Source of the DNA: Desulfuromonas acetoxidans DSM 684
GTDB lineage: Bacteria; Desulfobacterota; Desulfuromonadia; Desulfuromonadales; Desulfuromonadaceae
NCBI RefSeq assembly: GCF_000167355.1
Contig: NZ_AAEW02000001.1
Location: 248,001-312,000, forward strand
Reading direction: 5' to 3'
DNA length: 64,000 nucleotides
Of the stretch, positions 1 through 9,069 are shown in pieces. The first letter of the stretch is position 1. Each line of letters begins with the position of its first letter. The position numbers and the translations under genes were made by a program. The notes beneath the pieces are model-generated. The model had not been told where the DNA came from. It saw nothing but the letters and a program-made list of their open reading frames with translations, and did not search any database.

Positions 1-566
1 CCTGCGACGGTATCGAGAGTCGCTTCATCCTGTCCGGAAACAACCTTGATAATTTTGTCGACGGTGTGAACTTTATCGCCCGGATTGATCCGCTCCGGTG
101 AATAGCCCACGGTGAAATCCCGGCCACACTGCAAACCGGAATAATCCTCCAGCAACGGCACACAGATCTCTTCCGTCACCCCGGGATAGACCGTCGATTC
201 ATAAACAACAATGGAGCCCGACTGTAGATATCTCCCCGCAGTGATCGATGCTGAACGCACCGGCGTCAGATCCGGATTATTATTCGCATCAATAGGGGTC
301 GGCACCGTAACAATAATAAACGCAGCCTCACTCAATTGAGCAGCATCGGCGGTATAGGTAATTTTTGTCGCTGCCAGATCTTTAGAACTCACCTCCCCGG
401 TAGCATCATACCCCTGTTTAAGGTCTTCAATTTTCTTTTGATCAATATCAAAGCCGATCACGTCACAGCAAGTGCCAAAAGCAACGGCCAGAGGCAACCC
501 TACATATCCCAGCCCGACAACAGCAACCTTGCTTTTCCCGCTACGAATATCCTCAATTGTTACCAT
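1..566 (-). CDS. Nucleotide-sugar dehydrogenase, N-terminal part (cut by window edge)
   Basis: Only the first 188 codons lie in the window; the gene runs off the left edge. Enzymes of this family oxidise a UDP-hexose or UDP-HexNAc to the uronic acid with NAD+, supplying precursors for surface polysaccharide. Seen: the Rossmann stretch VVGLGYVGLPLA (residues 16-27), VPTPID (88-93), then STVYPGVTEE and SPERINPGD, all typical of the UDP-glucose/UDP-ManNAc dehydrogenase family. It resembles the WbpO/TviB branch, but the substrate cannot be fixed from this part. I chose the ATG at 566 because AAGGA lies about 8 nt upstream; the alternative ATG at 575 has that purine run directly abutting it. The same-strand neighbour at 708-1463 is a polysaccharide-type phosphatase, which fits an EPS locus. 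Confidence 0.9.
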   Translation of the reverse strand, partial: MVTIEDIRSGKSKVAVVGLGYVGLPLAVAFGTCCDVIGFDIDQKKIEDLKQGYDATGEVSSKDLAATKITYTADAAQLSEAAFIIVTVPTPIDANNNPDLTPVRSASITAGRYLQSGSIVVYESTVYPGVTEEICVPLLEDYSGLQCGRDFTVGYSPERINPGDKVHTVDKIIKVVSGQDEATLDTVA

Positions 567-707
567 CTGTTTCATCCTTTTCTACGACATAAAGTAAGCA
601 CATGTAATGCCAAAGAGGCTCATTTCTGTTGAAATCGTTCTCCATCCCAACTGGATCAAAAACCGATCCAGCAACCACCGTGCAAGCATTCTCAACCAAA
701 CATGCGA

Positions 708-1463
708 TTAAACAATCCCTTTCAATCCTACATCAGCTCCACACGAGAATTTCCGATCTCGCTGACACCCCAGTTCAACCAGCCAGTAATTATCCCGGAG
801 AATTCTTTCTGCCTGACGTGGATTATGTCCATCACTACCGATACAGGCATACATCCCATGTTGCTGCAACAGCATTGCCAGTCGTCTGGCATTGGCGCCA
901 TAAACACCGTTAAAGCTACCGAGATCCGCCTGCAGTAAACAGCCCTGATCCACCACATCACGCAAAGCAACAGGCAACAGATCCGCAGGATGACGAGTCA
1001 ACCAACGTTGAACAAAGTCAACCACAGTCAGCTGAAGTTTGCCGGCAAAAAACCGTTCAGGATGCGCCAGAACCGGCTTCAGACCTCTTTTTTTTATCTC
1101 GCACACAGCTTGCGGCAGCATGCGGACATCCCCTGATGAAGGCAGTTCAAATAACAACAGATTTGTTTTGCCCAGTGGCATTGGATGCTCAAGACGACCA
1201 AGAAAAAAATCATCCAGATAATATTCCATACCTGTTTCCAGCTGCAGAGCAATCCCCTCACGATCAAGCTGCTGCTGCAACGCCGCAACTGCAGCACTAA
1301 CCTGTTCACCGGAAAAATCATACAAGCCAGTAATACAATGCGGAGTGCAAAAGACCCGCGAAAAACCTGCTGTCACCAGTTGTCGTGCCATCGCTATGGA
1401 CTCTTTTTCAGTGCGACAACCATCATCAAGCCCCGGAAGAATATGACAATGACAATCGATCAT
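708..1463 (-). CDS. CpsB/CapC-type PHP-fold protein-tyrosine phosphatase
   Basis: A 251-aa PHP-superfamily protein of the manganese-dependent tyrosine-phosphatase type. Such enzymes dephosphorylate the tyrosine-rich tail of the Wzc/CpsD kinase and so control polymerisation and export of capsule or exopolysaccharide. Seen: the metal-binding start MIDCHCHILPGLDDG, a central TPH (FCTPHC), LAHPERF, and a C-terminal GSDGHNPR, giving the His/Asp set expected of the fold. I start at the ATG at 1463 (MIDCHCH, as in most family members), with GAG five nt upstream; a GTG two codons earlier is possible. It lies on the same strand as the nucleotide-sugar dehydrogenase, about 140 nt upstream of it. The kinase partner is not in this window. 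Confidence 0.88.
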   Translation of the reverse strand: MIDCHCHILPGLDDGCRTEKESIAMARQLVTAGFSRVFCTPHCITGLYDFSGEQVSAAVAALQQQLDREGIALQLETGMEYYLDDFFLGRLEHPMPLGKTNLLLFELPSSGDVRMLPQAVCEIKKRGLKPVLAHPERFFAGKLQLTVVDFVQRWLTRHPADLLPVALRDVVDQGCLLQADLGSFNGVYGANARRLAMLLQQHGMYACIGSDGHNPRQAERILRDNYWLVELGCQRDRKFSCGADVGLKGIV

Positions 1464-1560
1464 AGGCACTCATTTTTTGTAAAGACGCACATCAAATATT
1501 TTTACAACCCATTGATTTGTTTTGAGTGAAGGAAGGGCAAAAGAATTAGCACTCCGTACG

Positions 1561-1595
1561 TTAAAAATTCCGACAAAAACTGTCGAAATTCTTAA
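1561..1595. promoter_or_regulatory. Imperfect dyad, possible sigma-54 enhancer (UAS) site
   Basis: Two 15-nt arms, TTAAAAATTCCGACA and TGTCGAAATTCTTAA, are inverted repeats of each other with 13 of 15 positions matching and 5 nt between them. The dyad lies about 105 nt upstream of the -24 element at 1700, a usual distance for a sigma-54 activator site. No coding gene covers it. It could instead be a weak hairpin, but no T-run follows on either strand. Confidence 0.4.
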
Positions 1596-1698
1596 CAACA
1601 ATAAAAGTCTCCCTATGAATGAAGGGCTCCCGGTAGACAACCCTCATAAATACTGCGACTTAGCAAGAGTAGTCCAAACTGGGCGGCCCAGCAATGCC

Positions 1699-1714
1699 CG
1701 GCACAACTTTTGCT
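1699..1714 (+). promoter_or_regulatory. Sigma-54 (RpoN) -24/-12 promoter for the 66-aa gene
   Basis: CGGCACAACTTTTGCT matches the RpoN consensus TGGCAC-N5-TTGC, with GG at 1700-1701 and GC at 1712-1713 separated by exactly 10 nt. Transcription would start near 1725 and give a leader of about 75 nt before the ATG at 1800. A GC-rich palindrome (CTGGGCGGCCCAG) lies just upstream at 1679-1691. Sigma-54 control of extracellular-matrix genes is common in this group. Confidence 0.72.
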
Positions 1715-1799
1715 TATATTATTTATTACATTCTAATTTTACGCACCTATTATCTATAACGCAAATTTTAGCATTTGTTAATGCCTAAAGGAGATTCAC

Positions 1800-2000
1800 A
1801 TGATGATCTATGTTCAGTACTTCGGAGGGCAATATGATTACGTCAAGCCGGACATGCTTGACAACAAACTGATGTCAGGAGAGATTCGGAAGTTCTTGCG
1901 TGCTAACGGCTGGGCTGTTGTTGGCCAGGACCCGATCCGAAAGCCCGATTCCGACGAACACCACTACTTTGGCAAAGAGCGCCGCAGGAGCTTTCATTGA
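1800..2000 (+). CDS. Small conserved-looking protein of unknown function (66 aa)
   Basis: I do not recognise a named family with certainty. The 66-aa product begins MMIYVQYFGGQYDYVKP, has a central segment (EIRKFLRANGWAVVGQDPIR) and ends in a charged tail (HHYFGKERRRSFH). There is no signal peptide or membrane helix, so it should be cytoplasmic. It has an excellent ribosome-binding site (AAAGGAG, 6 nt before the first of two adjacent ATGs), a clear sigma-54 promoter with a possible enhancer dyad, and a strong terminator at 2064-2095, so it is a complete monocistronic unit. I recall similar short proteins near polysaccharide clusters in Geobacter relatives; that is memory, not a search. Together with the flanking EPS genes this suggests a regulatory role in matrix production, which is inference. 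Confidence 0.75.
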   Translation: MMIYVQYFGGQYDYVKPDMLDNKLMSGEIRKFLRANGWAVVGQDPIRKPDSDEHHYFGKERRRSFH

Positions 2001-2063
2001 TCTACAGAACCAAAAGTTAAATACACTGAAAGAAACGTGCTCAAAAACCATCGAGGACTCCAG

Positions 2064-2095
2064 ATCCCCCGACAAAAGCCGGGGGATTATTTTTA
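2064..2095 (+). terminator. Rho-independent terminator of the 66-aa gene
   Basis: An 8-bp stem (ATCCCCCG with CGGGGGAT) with an 8-nt loop is followed by TATTTTT. It lies 64 nt beyond the stop codon at 2000. Confidence 0.85.
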
Positions 2096-2135
2096 GAGTA
2101 ATCGGTGGTCGCTACAGCCTATGAAACATCATACG

Positions 2136-2861
2136 TTACCAGAACTGCCACTGCTCTGTTCTTAACACATAAAGCCCCAAAGCCAGATTTGCAACGAAAT
2201 GACTGAGGATACACTGAGCAATGCTGCGAGTTCGATACAGAAGAAAATTAAACAACGCGCCTGCGGCCATACCTGCAAGAAACAGGTGATGCTCCAACCC
2301 GAATAAAACGGTCGTTACCAGAAAGGAAAAGACACTGAACCGACCAATAGCCACCTGCATAAAATTTCCATCAATGGCATAGCGGATCAAAAATGAGCGC
2401 CAGAAAATCTCCTCCATCACCGGCACCACCAAAACAGCACCAAAAAGACGCGCAATCACCATCATCTCACGCATGCCCTCTTCCGCAAAAAAATTAGGGT
2501 TAAATCCCTGCGACTCCCCCAATGTTGCGAAGTCCCAGGTCATATGGATCCACAACCAGAAAATCCCTCCACCAATAGCGATACTCAACACGGTATGCCG
2601 CCATTGAAGGAGGTCGGAAAACCGCACCTCGCGATAGTGGCGCCAACAAACCACCAACACAGCAGCGACCAACCCCACTTTAACCGGATAAAGGTAGAGA
2701 AAACTCGCTTCTGAAAAATCGCCAGACTGGCCGACGAGGTAACGCAGCCCATCTTCAATTCCGATAAACGCCATATACAAAGCAAAAGGTAAAACACGAG
2801 TCCATAAATTTTTCTGCAAAATCCCCCCCAAGCCATCGTTGAAATTAATAAAAGACAACAT
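2136..2861 (-). CDS. Exosortase-associated CAAX-type (CPBP) intramembrane protease
   Basis: A 241-aa polytopic membrane protein of the CPBP glutamic intramembrane protease family. Seen: the catalytic motif VMEEIFWRSF near residues 148-157 (EE plus R), a following FGLEHH, and a later H in LSHFVANLALG, which complete the active-site set in the membrane. The C-terminal ending EQWQFW and the LYPVKVGLVA segment match the variant I know from exosortase/PEP-CTERM polysaccharide loci (TIGR03008-like). In those loci the protease is linked to extracellular-matrix export, but its substrate is unknown. The start is not well supported: no good Shine-Dalgarno precedes the ATG at 2861. The exosortase itself is not in the window and would be expected to the left. 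Confidence 0.82.
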   Translation of the reverse strand: MLSFINFNDGLGGILQKNLWTRVLPFALYMAFIGIEDGLRYLVGQSGDFSEASFLYLYPVKVGLVAAVLVVCWRHYREVRFSDLLQWRHTVLSIAIGGGIFWLWIHMTWDFATLGESQGFNPNFFAEEGMREMMVIARLFGAVLVVPVMEEIFWRSFLIRYAIDGNFMQVAIGRFSVFSFLVTTVLFGLEHHLFLAGMAAGALFNFLLYRTRSIAQCILSHFVANLALGLYVLRTEQWQFW

Positions 2862-2929
2862 AACGAAAGAAGGCTCTTCAAACCAGCAATTTAATTTGGC
2901 AAAAACCCAACAAGGGTTTCTGTGAAAAA

Positions 2930-2972
2930 TTGAAAAAAAAAGACCCAGCTCACATTGATGTGAACTGGGTCT
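2930..2972. terminator. Bidirectional terminator after tRNA-Arg
   Basis: An AGACCCAG/CTGGGTCT stem, extended by TCACA/TGTGA across one mismatch, closes on a TTGA loop. The run of A at 2930-2940 gives a U-tract for the minus-strand tRNA transcript, and TCTATTTTTT gives one on the plus strand. Confidence 0.85.
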
Positions 2973-2984
2973 CTATTTTTTAAA

Positions 2985-3061
<77 letters not shown>

Positions 3062-3129
3062 AACGGGTGATGGTTATCTCGCATTTGAGCGAGGTTGTCA
3101 ACACTCTTTTTTGCTTTGCTGAAAATAAA

Positions 3130-3378
<249 letters not shown>

Positions 3379-3424
3379 GTTGTGCTTATGCGCTGTACTC
3401 CCTGCTGAATTATGATCAGCAGAA

Positions 3425-3584
3425 GCTTTAACTAAATGGCGGAGGAGGTAGGATTTGCCCACTTCGTCGCCAACATTATGTTGGCTCCTGCGTCAGCTCC
3501 CCTGCGCTCTCTGCCGCGGACATCCTGTCCGCTCTTCCGACATTAAGTCGGCGTTCGCTCCGCTTCAAATCCTATCCAGCGGAT
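3425..3584 (-). repeat. Structured repeat copy 2 with perfect tRNA-Ser 3'-end duplicate
   Basis: A perfect 33-bp direct repeat (3425-3457 and 3585-3617) holds the last 21 nt of tRNA-Ser(TGA), including CCA, plus 12 nt beyond it. Between the copies lies the 109-nt core 3458-3566 with three clean hairpins: GCCAACA-TTA-TGTTGGC (3469-3485), GCGGACA-TCC-TGTCCGC (3516-3532) and CCGAC-ATTAA-GTCGG (3537-3551). An inverted T-arm copy (CAAATCCTA, from 3566) pairs with TAGGATTTG (3449-3457). The arrangement looks like a small element joined to a tRNA 3' end, with the target duplicated as an attachment site would be. Confidence 0.88.
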
Positions 3585-3596
3585 GCTTTAACTAAA

Positions 3597-3682
3597 TGGC
3601 GGAGGAGGTAGGATTTGAACCCACGGTACTTTCGTACAACGGTTTTCAAGACCGCCGCCTTAAGCCACTCGGCCACTCCTCC
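3597..3682 (-). tRNA. tRNA-Ser (anticodon TGA)
   Basis: An 86-nt class II tRNA: acceptor GGAGGAG/CTCCTCC, anticodon loop CTTGAAA in a GCGGT/ACCGT stem, a long variable arm closed by GTAC/GTAC, T-loop TTCAAAT and an encoded CCA. It reads UCN codons. It begins only 9 nt after the serS stop codon on the same strand, so it is probably processed from a serS read-through transcript. Confidence 0.97.
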
Positions 3683-3691
3683 GTACTTAAC

Positions 3692-4978
<1,287 letters not shown>

Positions 4979-5028
4979 TTATCGCTTGCCCGGCAGGACA
5001 GCGCTTGTCGTCAAAAAACCCACATTTC

Positions 5029-5634
5029 CTAACACTTCTGTCCGCTATCGTCAACTCCCTTTGCATTTTTTCCATGCACCCACCAGTCACTGTTGTCATC
5101 AAACCACCAACGGCTGGAATCCGTCGTCCAGATGGCTTCCGCCAATTCACGGGCTACATCGGTCTGCAAACGACGTACGGCAAAGGGATACCACTCGTCC
5201 GCATAACGGTTACCGAGGTCCTTGTATTCTTTGAGCGCCAGAATCATTTCCAGCTGATCGGCATCATGAGCCAAACAGGCTTCCGGGGTTTCCTTGTCGA
5301 CAAATTCACCGAGGGTCTGCTTATACTGTTCACCAAACGGCAGCGTGGCAGCCAGATCGTCAATGGCTTTTTGTTCATCGGCCTGGACATACTTCTTATT
5401 GACGTAGTTCAAGTCGCCAATGCGCGCTTCCGGAACATCGTGAAACAGACACAGCATCACCACCCGCCCACAGTCGACCCCTTCGGACAATTGCGCCAGG
5501 GTATAACCGATCATCGCCGTACGAAAGGAATGCTCAGCGACCGATTGCGCCCCGGAACCGAGAAATTGAAAGCCACTGCGAGGTGTGCGCTTGAGCATCC
5601 CCACTTCAAACAGAAAATTGGCCAGATTTTTCAT
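5029..5634 (-). CDS. HD-domain phosphohydrolase (YfbR/HDDC2-like)
   Basis: A 201-aa single-domain HD protein. Relatives (YfbR, HDDC2) are metal-dependent 5'-deoxynucleotidases that dephosphorylate dNMPs. Seen: the first metal histidine in SVAEHSFRTA (about 31-40), the paired HD in LFHDVPEARIGD (about 63-74) and a distal aspartate in HDADQLEMI, the full ligand set. No membrane helix is seen. GGAGG lies 6 nt before the ATG. It follows the EamA transporter by 2 nt and precedes serS by about 60 nt, so the three are probably one transcript. The exact nucleotide substrate cannot be told from sequence. Confidence 0.85.
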   Translation of the reverse strand: MKNLANFLFEVGMLKRTPRSGFQFLGSGAQSVAEHSFRTAMIGYTLAQLSEGVDCGRVVMLCLFHDVPEARIGDLNYVNKKYVQADEQKAIDDLAATLPFGEQYKQTLGEFVDKETPEACLAHDADQLEMILALKEYKDLGNRYADEWYPFAVRRLQTDVARELAEAIWTTDSSRWWFDDNSDWWVHGKNAKGVDDSGQKC

Positions 5635-5636
5635 CC

Positions 5637-6512
5637 TTACCCTCCAAGATGAATCGTGAGAACACCAAGTAAAATCAGACAGGCTGCGGTCACACGCATA
5701 CGACCATACGATTCGCGCAGAAACAGCAATCCGATCAACACACCAAACAGCACATTCACCTGACGCACGGGCACTGCATAGCTGACCGGAGCCAGGCTCA
5801 AACCGTAGCGAAAAGTGAGAAACGACCCTAGCATAATCGGCCCTGAAGATAAAATGAGCCGTTTATGCTGACGCCACTCCGGTAAAATGCGGCCACGGTA
5901 ACGGTTCCGGCACAGGTTCAGTGACATGATCACCACCATCATCATCACCAGGATATAGGTGAAAAAGAAAGGGGAGTAATCCATGACACCGCTTTTGTCG
6001 GCAATCGAGCCGATCGAGTAGATAAATCCGGCCGCCAACGCCGCACGCACGGACGGGTTGGACAGATTACGCAGCGGGCGCAGAATTGAGTGCAGCGAGA
6101 AATCCGGCAACTGAACACAGTAGGCGCCGGCAACCACACACAACACTCCAATGACACCACCCACCGTGAGCTGCTCATGCAGAAAGAAGACCCCCCACAG
6201 CGGCACATAGATCATGGAGGTTTGTGCCAACGGGTAGGTGAGAGACAGATCACCCTGACGATAGGCAATACCGTTAAACAGATGATACAGAACAAAGCAT
6301 GTGGCGCCGATAATCGCCCACAACCACGTCAGTGCATGAGGAACCGGAAACGGCTCTGGAAGGAACACCATCACCACATTCATCAAAAAACCGGAAGCGA
6401 CAAACATCCACCAGATAAAGACGGTCTTGTCACCACTCTGCTTGACCTGGAGATTCCATAACGCATGCATTAAAGCTGAAAAAACGATAAAAAATAGCGC
6501 GATGGTTTCCAT
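5637..6512 (-). CDS. EamA/DMT-family inner-membrane transporter
   Basis: A 291-aa protein with about ten hydrophobic helices arranged as two EamA halves (residues about 5-135 and 150-288), the drug/metabolite transporter layout. The halves end in VIGVLCVVAGAYCVQL and CLILLGVLTIHL, the usual repeat endings. The family exports amino acids, nucleosides or other metabolites; the substrate is unknown. AAGG lies 7 nt before the ATG. It heads a likely operon with the HD phosphohydrolase and serS, which may hint at a nucleotide or serine-related cargo, but that is only context. Confidence 0.85.
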   Translation of the reverse strand: METIALFFIVFSALMHALWNLQVKQSGDKTVFIWWMFVASGFLMNVVMVFLPEPFPVPHALTWLWAIIGATCFVLYHLFNGIAYRQGDLSLTYPLAQTSMIYVPLWGVFFLHEQLTVGGVIGVLCVVAGAYCVQLPDFSLHSILRPLRNLSNPSVRAALAAGFIYSIGSIADKSGVMDYSPFFFTYILVMMMVVIMSLNLCRNRYRGRILPEWRQHKRLILSSGPIMLGSFLTFRYGLSLAPVSYAVPVRQVNVLFGVLIGLLFLRESYGRMRVTAACLILLGVLTIHLGG

Positions 6513-6655
6513 ATGCTAACCTTATTGCATCCACCTAACGGAAAACAGGTTTTAATAGCTGACAAGTGACAACGGCAAGTGTTAAAAAACGTAACCGCTA
6601 ACAAATAAGCCAAATGTAATATAAGTATGCGAATAGATAAAAAGGAGACGCCATC

Positions 6656-7927
6656 ATGAGTGCGCTCAACGGTAGCCTCAGCACGACCTCGCTGCCTGAA
6701 ATCCTCCGCCAGTGCTCCGTGCAGCAGAAAACCGGCACGCTGAACCTGACTCAGGCGGGAGTCGATAAAAAATTGTATTTCAACAAGGGCCAGCTGATTT
6801 ATATCACGTCCAACAAACCGGGAGAACGGGTTGGCGAATACCTGATTCAACGCGGCGACCTGACCCGCTCCTGGGCCGGATTCCTGCTCAAAGACAGTAA
6901 ACGCAACGGAGTGGCATTCACCCGCAGCCTGCTGCAAAAAAACATCTTCGACAAAGATAAACTGCAAAAAGCCCTGTCCGACCTGGCCAACCTGGCTCTG
7001 GCCGATGTCATGAACTGGACGGTCGGCAATTATGAATTCACCAACCTTCTTCCCAAGCAAGCCCTTGAAGGCCCTATTCAGATCAGTGAAGCCGATGCCC
7101 TGACTCAAATTCTGCAAAGTGGCAGACAGGAGGGGGGGACTGCCAGCACAGATGACATCCTGCGCGACCTGGCCCGGACCATTGTTGCTGATGATTTCAC
7201 CCTGCCCTTACTGGCAACAACGGCCTCAAAATTGGAAAAATGCTGGGAAGACGATGAAAAAAGCAGCGATGAGATCCTCGACCTGGTTCATAAAGATCAG
7301 GTCCTCAGTATCAATCTGTTGAGAGTAGTCAATGCCTCAGTGGCCCATCCACCCAAACAGTGCGTCACGGTAAAACAGGCCATGGAACTCTACCCCCATG
7401 AACGTCTGATAGGCATTGTCCTGGCCCAAGCCGCCAATGCCCACTCGCCCAAACAACCGGACACCGTTTCATTGCTGTTGCAGCACGCCTTGAGCTGTGC
7501 CTGCCTGGCGGAACAGATCGCCGCCCAACTGGGAGAGGATATCGAAGAAGCCTACACCTGCGGCTTGCTCCATAACATCGGGAAAATCCTGTTACTACAG
7601 ATCCTTCCCGAAAACAACATCCCAGAATCACAACTGCCGAAACTGGTGCAGGATTTTCACCAGAATTCAGGAGCTCTGCTGTCACGGCGCTGGAACCTGT
7701 CGCCCAAACTCCACGACTGTATTAAAAACTACTCGGCTCCGGAAAAAGCCAAGGAGTCACAGATCCACGTTGAAATCGTCTGCCTGAGTCACAATCTGCT
7801 GCAGAATGAAGGCGACCTGGACAGTTACCAGAAGCAGTGCCCAACCATCGATTTCGATAGACTCGACATGGACAGTTTACATGACAGCCTGGAACTGATT
7901 GACGAACTGGCGACTTCGACCTATTAA
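6656..7927 (+). CDS. PATAN (DUF4388) - HDOD signalling protein
   Basis: A 423-aa cytoplasmic protein. Residues about 1-120 form a DUF4388/PATAN module (GSLSTTSLPEILRQCSVQQKT start, GQLIYITSNKPGERVGEYL), found in delta-proteobacterial regulators. Residues about 170-400 form an HDOD domain (DLARTIVADDFTLP, LLRVVNASV, CGLLHNIGKILLLQ), related to HD phosphodiesterases but usually non-catalytic; the HN in place of HD in LLHNIGK fits that. The likely role is protein-protein signalling, for example in motility or polarity, but no partner is encoded nearby. AAGGAG lies 8 nt before the ATG. It is divergent from the EamA gene and convergent with rnd. Confidence 0.82.
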   Translation: MSALNGSLSTTSLPEILRQCSVQQKTGTLNLTQAGVDKKLYFNKGQLIYITSNKPGERVGEYLIQRGDLTRSWAGFLLKDSKRNGVAFTRSLLQKNIFDKDKLQKALSDLANLALADVMNWTVGNYEFTNLLPKQALEGPIQISEADALTQILQSGRQEGGTASTDDILRDLARTIVADDFTLPLLATTASKLEKCWEDDEKSSDEILDLVHKDQVLSINLLRVVNASVAHPPKQCVTVKQAMELYPHERLIGIVLAQAANAHSPKQPDTVSLLLQHALSCACLAEQIAAQLGEDIEEAYTCGLLHNIGKILLLQILPENNIPESQLPKLVQDFHQNSGALLSRRWNLSPKLHDCIKNYSAPEKAKESQIHVEIVCLSHNLLQNEGDLDSYQKQCPTIDFDRLDMDSLHDSLELIDELATSTY

Positions 7928-7931
7928 GCAA

Positions 7932-9056
7932 TTACACGTGCAAGCTGGCAATCAACTCCGGTCCGAGCACTTTGCGTTGCCACTCTTTCATGCCATCAAT
8001 CGCCATCAGGTCCTGAGCGTTGCGAGGCTGGCTACGCGCCACCGCCTCGAGCAATGCATTATTGATCACAATTCCCGGATCCATCTCCAACTGTTTGGCT
8101 TTGTCGCTCCGCCAGCTTTTCAGACGGTTAAAACGCTCTTCAGCGGCAACATCACGCACTCGACGTTCGCGACGCGGGAAGTGGGGCAACTGGTCTTTGT
8201 CCACCGCCTGTCCCGTTTCGATCTGTTTGAGGACCGCTCGGCCATAACGATCAGCCAGACGCGCCGGAAATTCTTCGAGATCTTTCAACGCCTCCATGGT
8301 GGTCGGCATGTGGCGCGCGGCACTGAGCAACGGCTTGTTACCCACGACTTTATACGCGGGGCAATCGCGCCGCTGCGCCTCTTTCTCACGCCACTCCAGC
8401 AGGCATTCGAGAATTGCCAGGGCTCGCGGTGGCATGGTCCCAGCGCCCTTGATGCGCAGAAAAGCCGGGCCATCATGCACTCTGAATTTCGCCTGCTCCA
8501 ACAGGCGAAATTCCTCTTCCACCCACCAGAGACGATCTTTTTCCTTTAGTGCCGGTTCAAGTATCGCCACAAGTTTTTCCAGATGACGGGTATCTTCAGC
8601 TGCGTAGTGGCACATCTCCGGGGACAAGGGTCGCTTCGACCAATCAGCCCGTTGAAAACGCTTGTCGAGAGTCACATCAAAGTACTTGCCGAGCACATCC
8701 GCCAGACCAACCTTTTCCTCGCCAAGAAACTGGCTGGCAATCATGGTGTCAAACAGGCCTCTGATTTCAATATCAAAATCGCGCGCCAGACAACGGATAT
8801 CGTAATCTGCGGCATGAAATATCTTGCGGATGGAAGAGTCAGCCAGCACCGGCTTGAGCGGCGCAAGATCACCTGCTGCGAGAGGATCGAGCAAGACCGT
8901 GGTGTCGTGATAAGTAAACTGCAGCAGACACACTTTTTCCTGATAGGAATGCATCGAATCCGCTTCCAGATCAACGGCAAAGACCGCGCAGGTTTCAAGG
9001 TCTTTTGCCAAAGCGACAACAGCATCATCCGTGGTCAGGATCGGTGGTAACGTCAT
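7932..9056 (-). CDS. rnd: Ribonuclease D
   Basis: A 374-aa 3'-to-5' exoribonuclease of the DEDDy class that trims tRNA and other stable RNA 3' ends. Seen: Exo I VDLEADS (about 29-35), Exo II HAADYDIRCL (about 81-90), Exo III YAAEDTRHLEKL with the Tyr-x3-Asp pair, then two HRDC-like helical regions (about 210-290 and 300-370). Length matches E. coli RNase D. AAGGAG lies 9 nt before the ATG. It is the last gene of the mqn-hisC-mutY run, 13 nt after mutY. Three tRNAs lie about 5 kb away, but there is no transcriptional link to them. Confidence 0.93.
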   Translation of the reverse strand: MTLPPILTTDDAVVALAKDLETCAVFAVDLEADSMHSYQEKVCLLQFTYHDTTVLLDPLAAGDLAPLKPVLADSSIRKIFHAADYDIRCLARDFDIEIRGLFDTMIASQFLGEEKVGLADVLGKYFDVTLDKRFQRADWSKRPLSPEMCHYAAEDTRHLEKLVAILEPALKEKDRLWWVEEEFRLLEQAKFRVHDGPAFLRIKGAGTMPPRALAILECLLEWREKEAQRRDCPAYKVVGNKPLLSAARHMPTTMEALKDLEEFPARLADRYGRAVLKQIETGQAVDKDQLPHFPRRERRVRDVAAEERFNRLKSWRSDKAKQLEMDPGIVINNALLEAVARSQPRNAQDLMAIDGMKEWQRKVLGPELIASLHV

Positions 9057-9069
9057 TCAGTTAAACTCC

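Noticed and set aside
1522-1788. 88-codon open frame before the 66-aa gene
   Set aside because: It overlaps the sigma-54 promoter and enhancer dyad, ends before the real gene and has no homology features.
1720-1799. Possible cyclic di-GMP riboswitch in the leader of the 66-aa gene
   Set aside because: The leader is only about 75 nt and does not contain the conserved GEMM core; no second riboswitch class fits.
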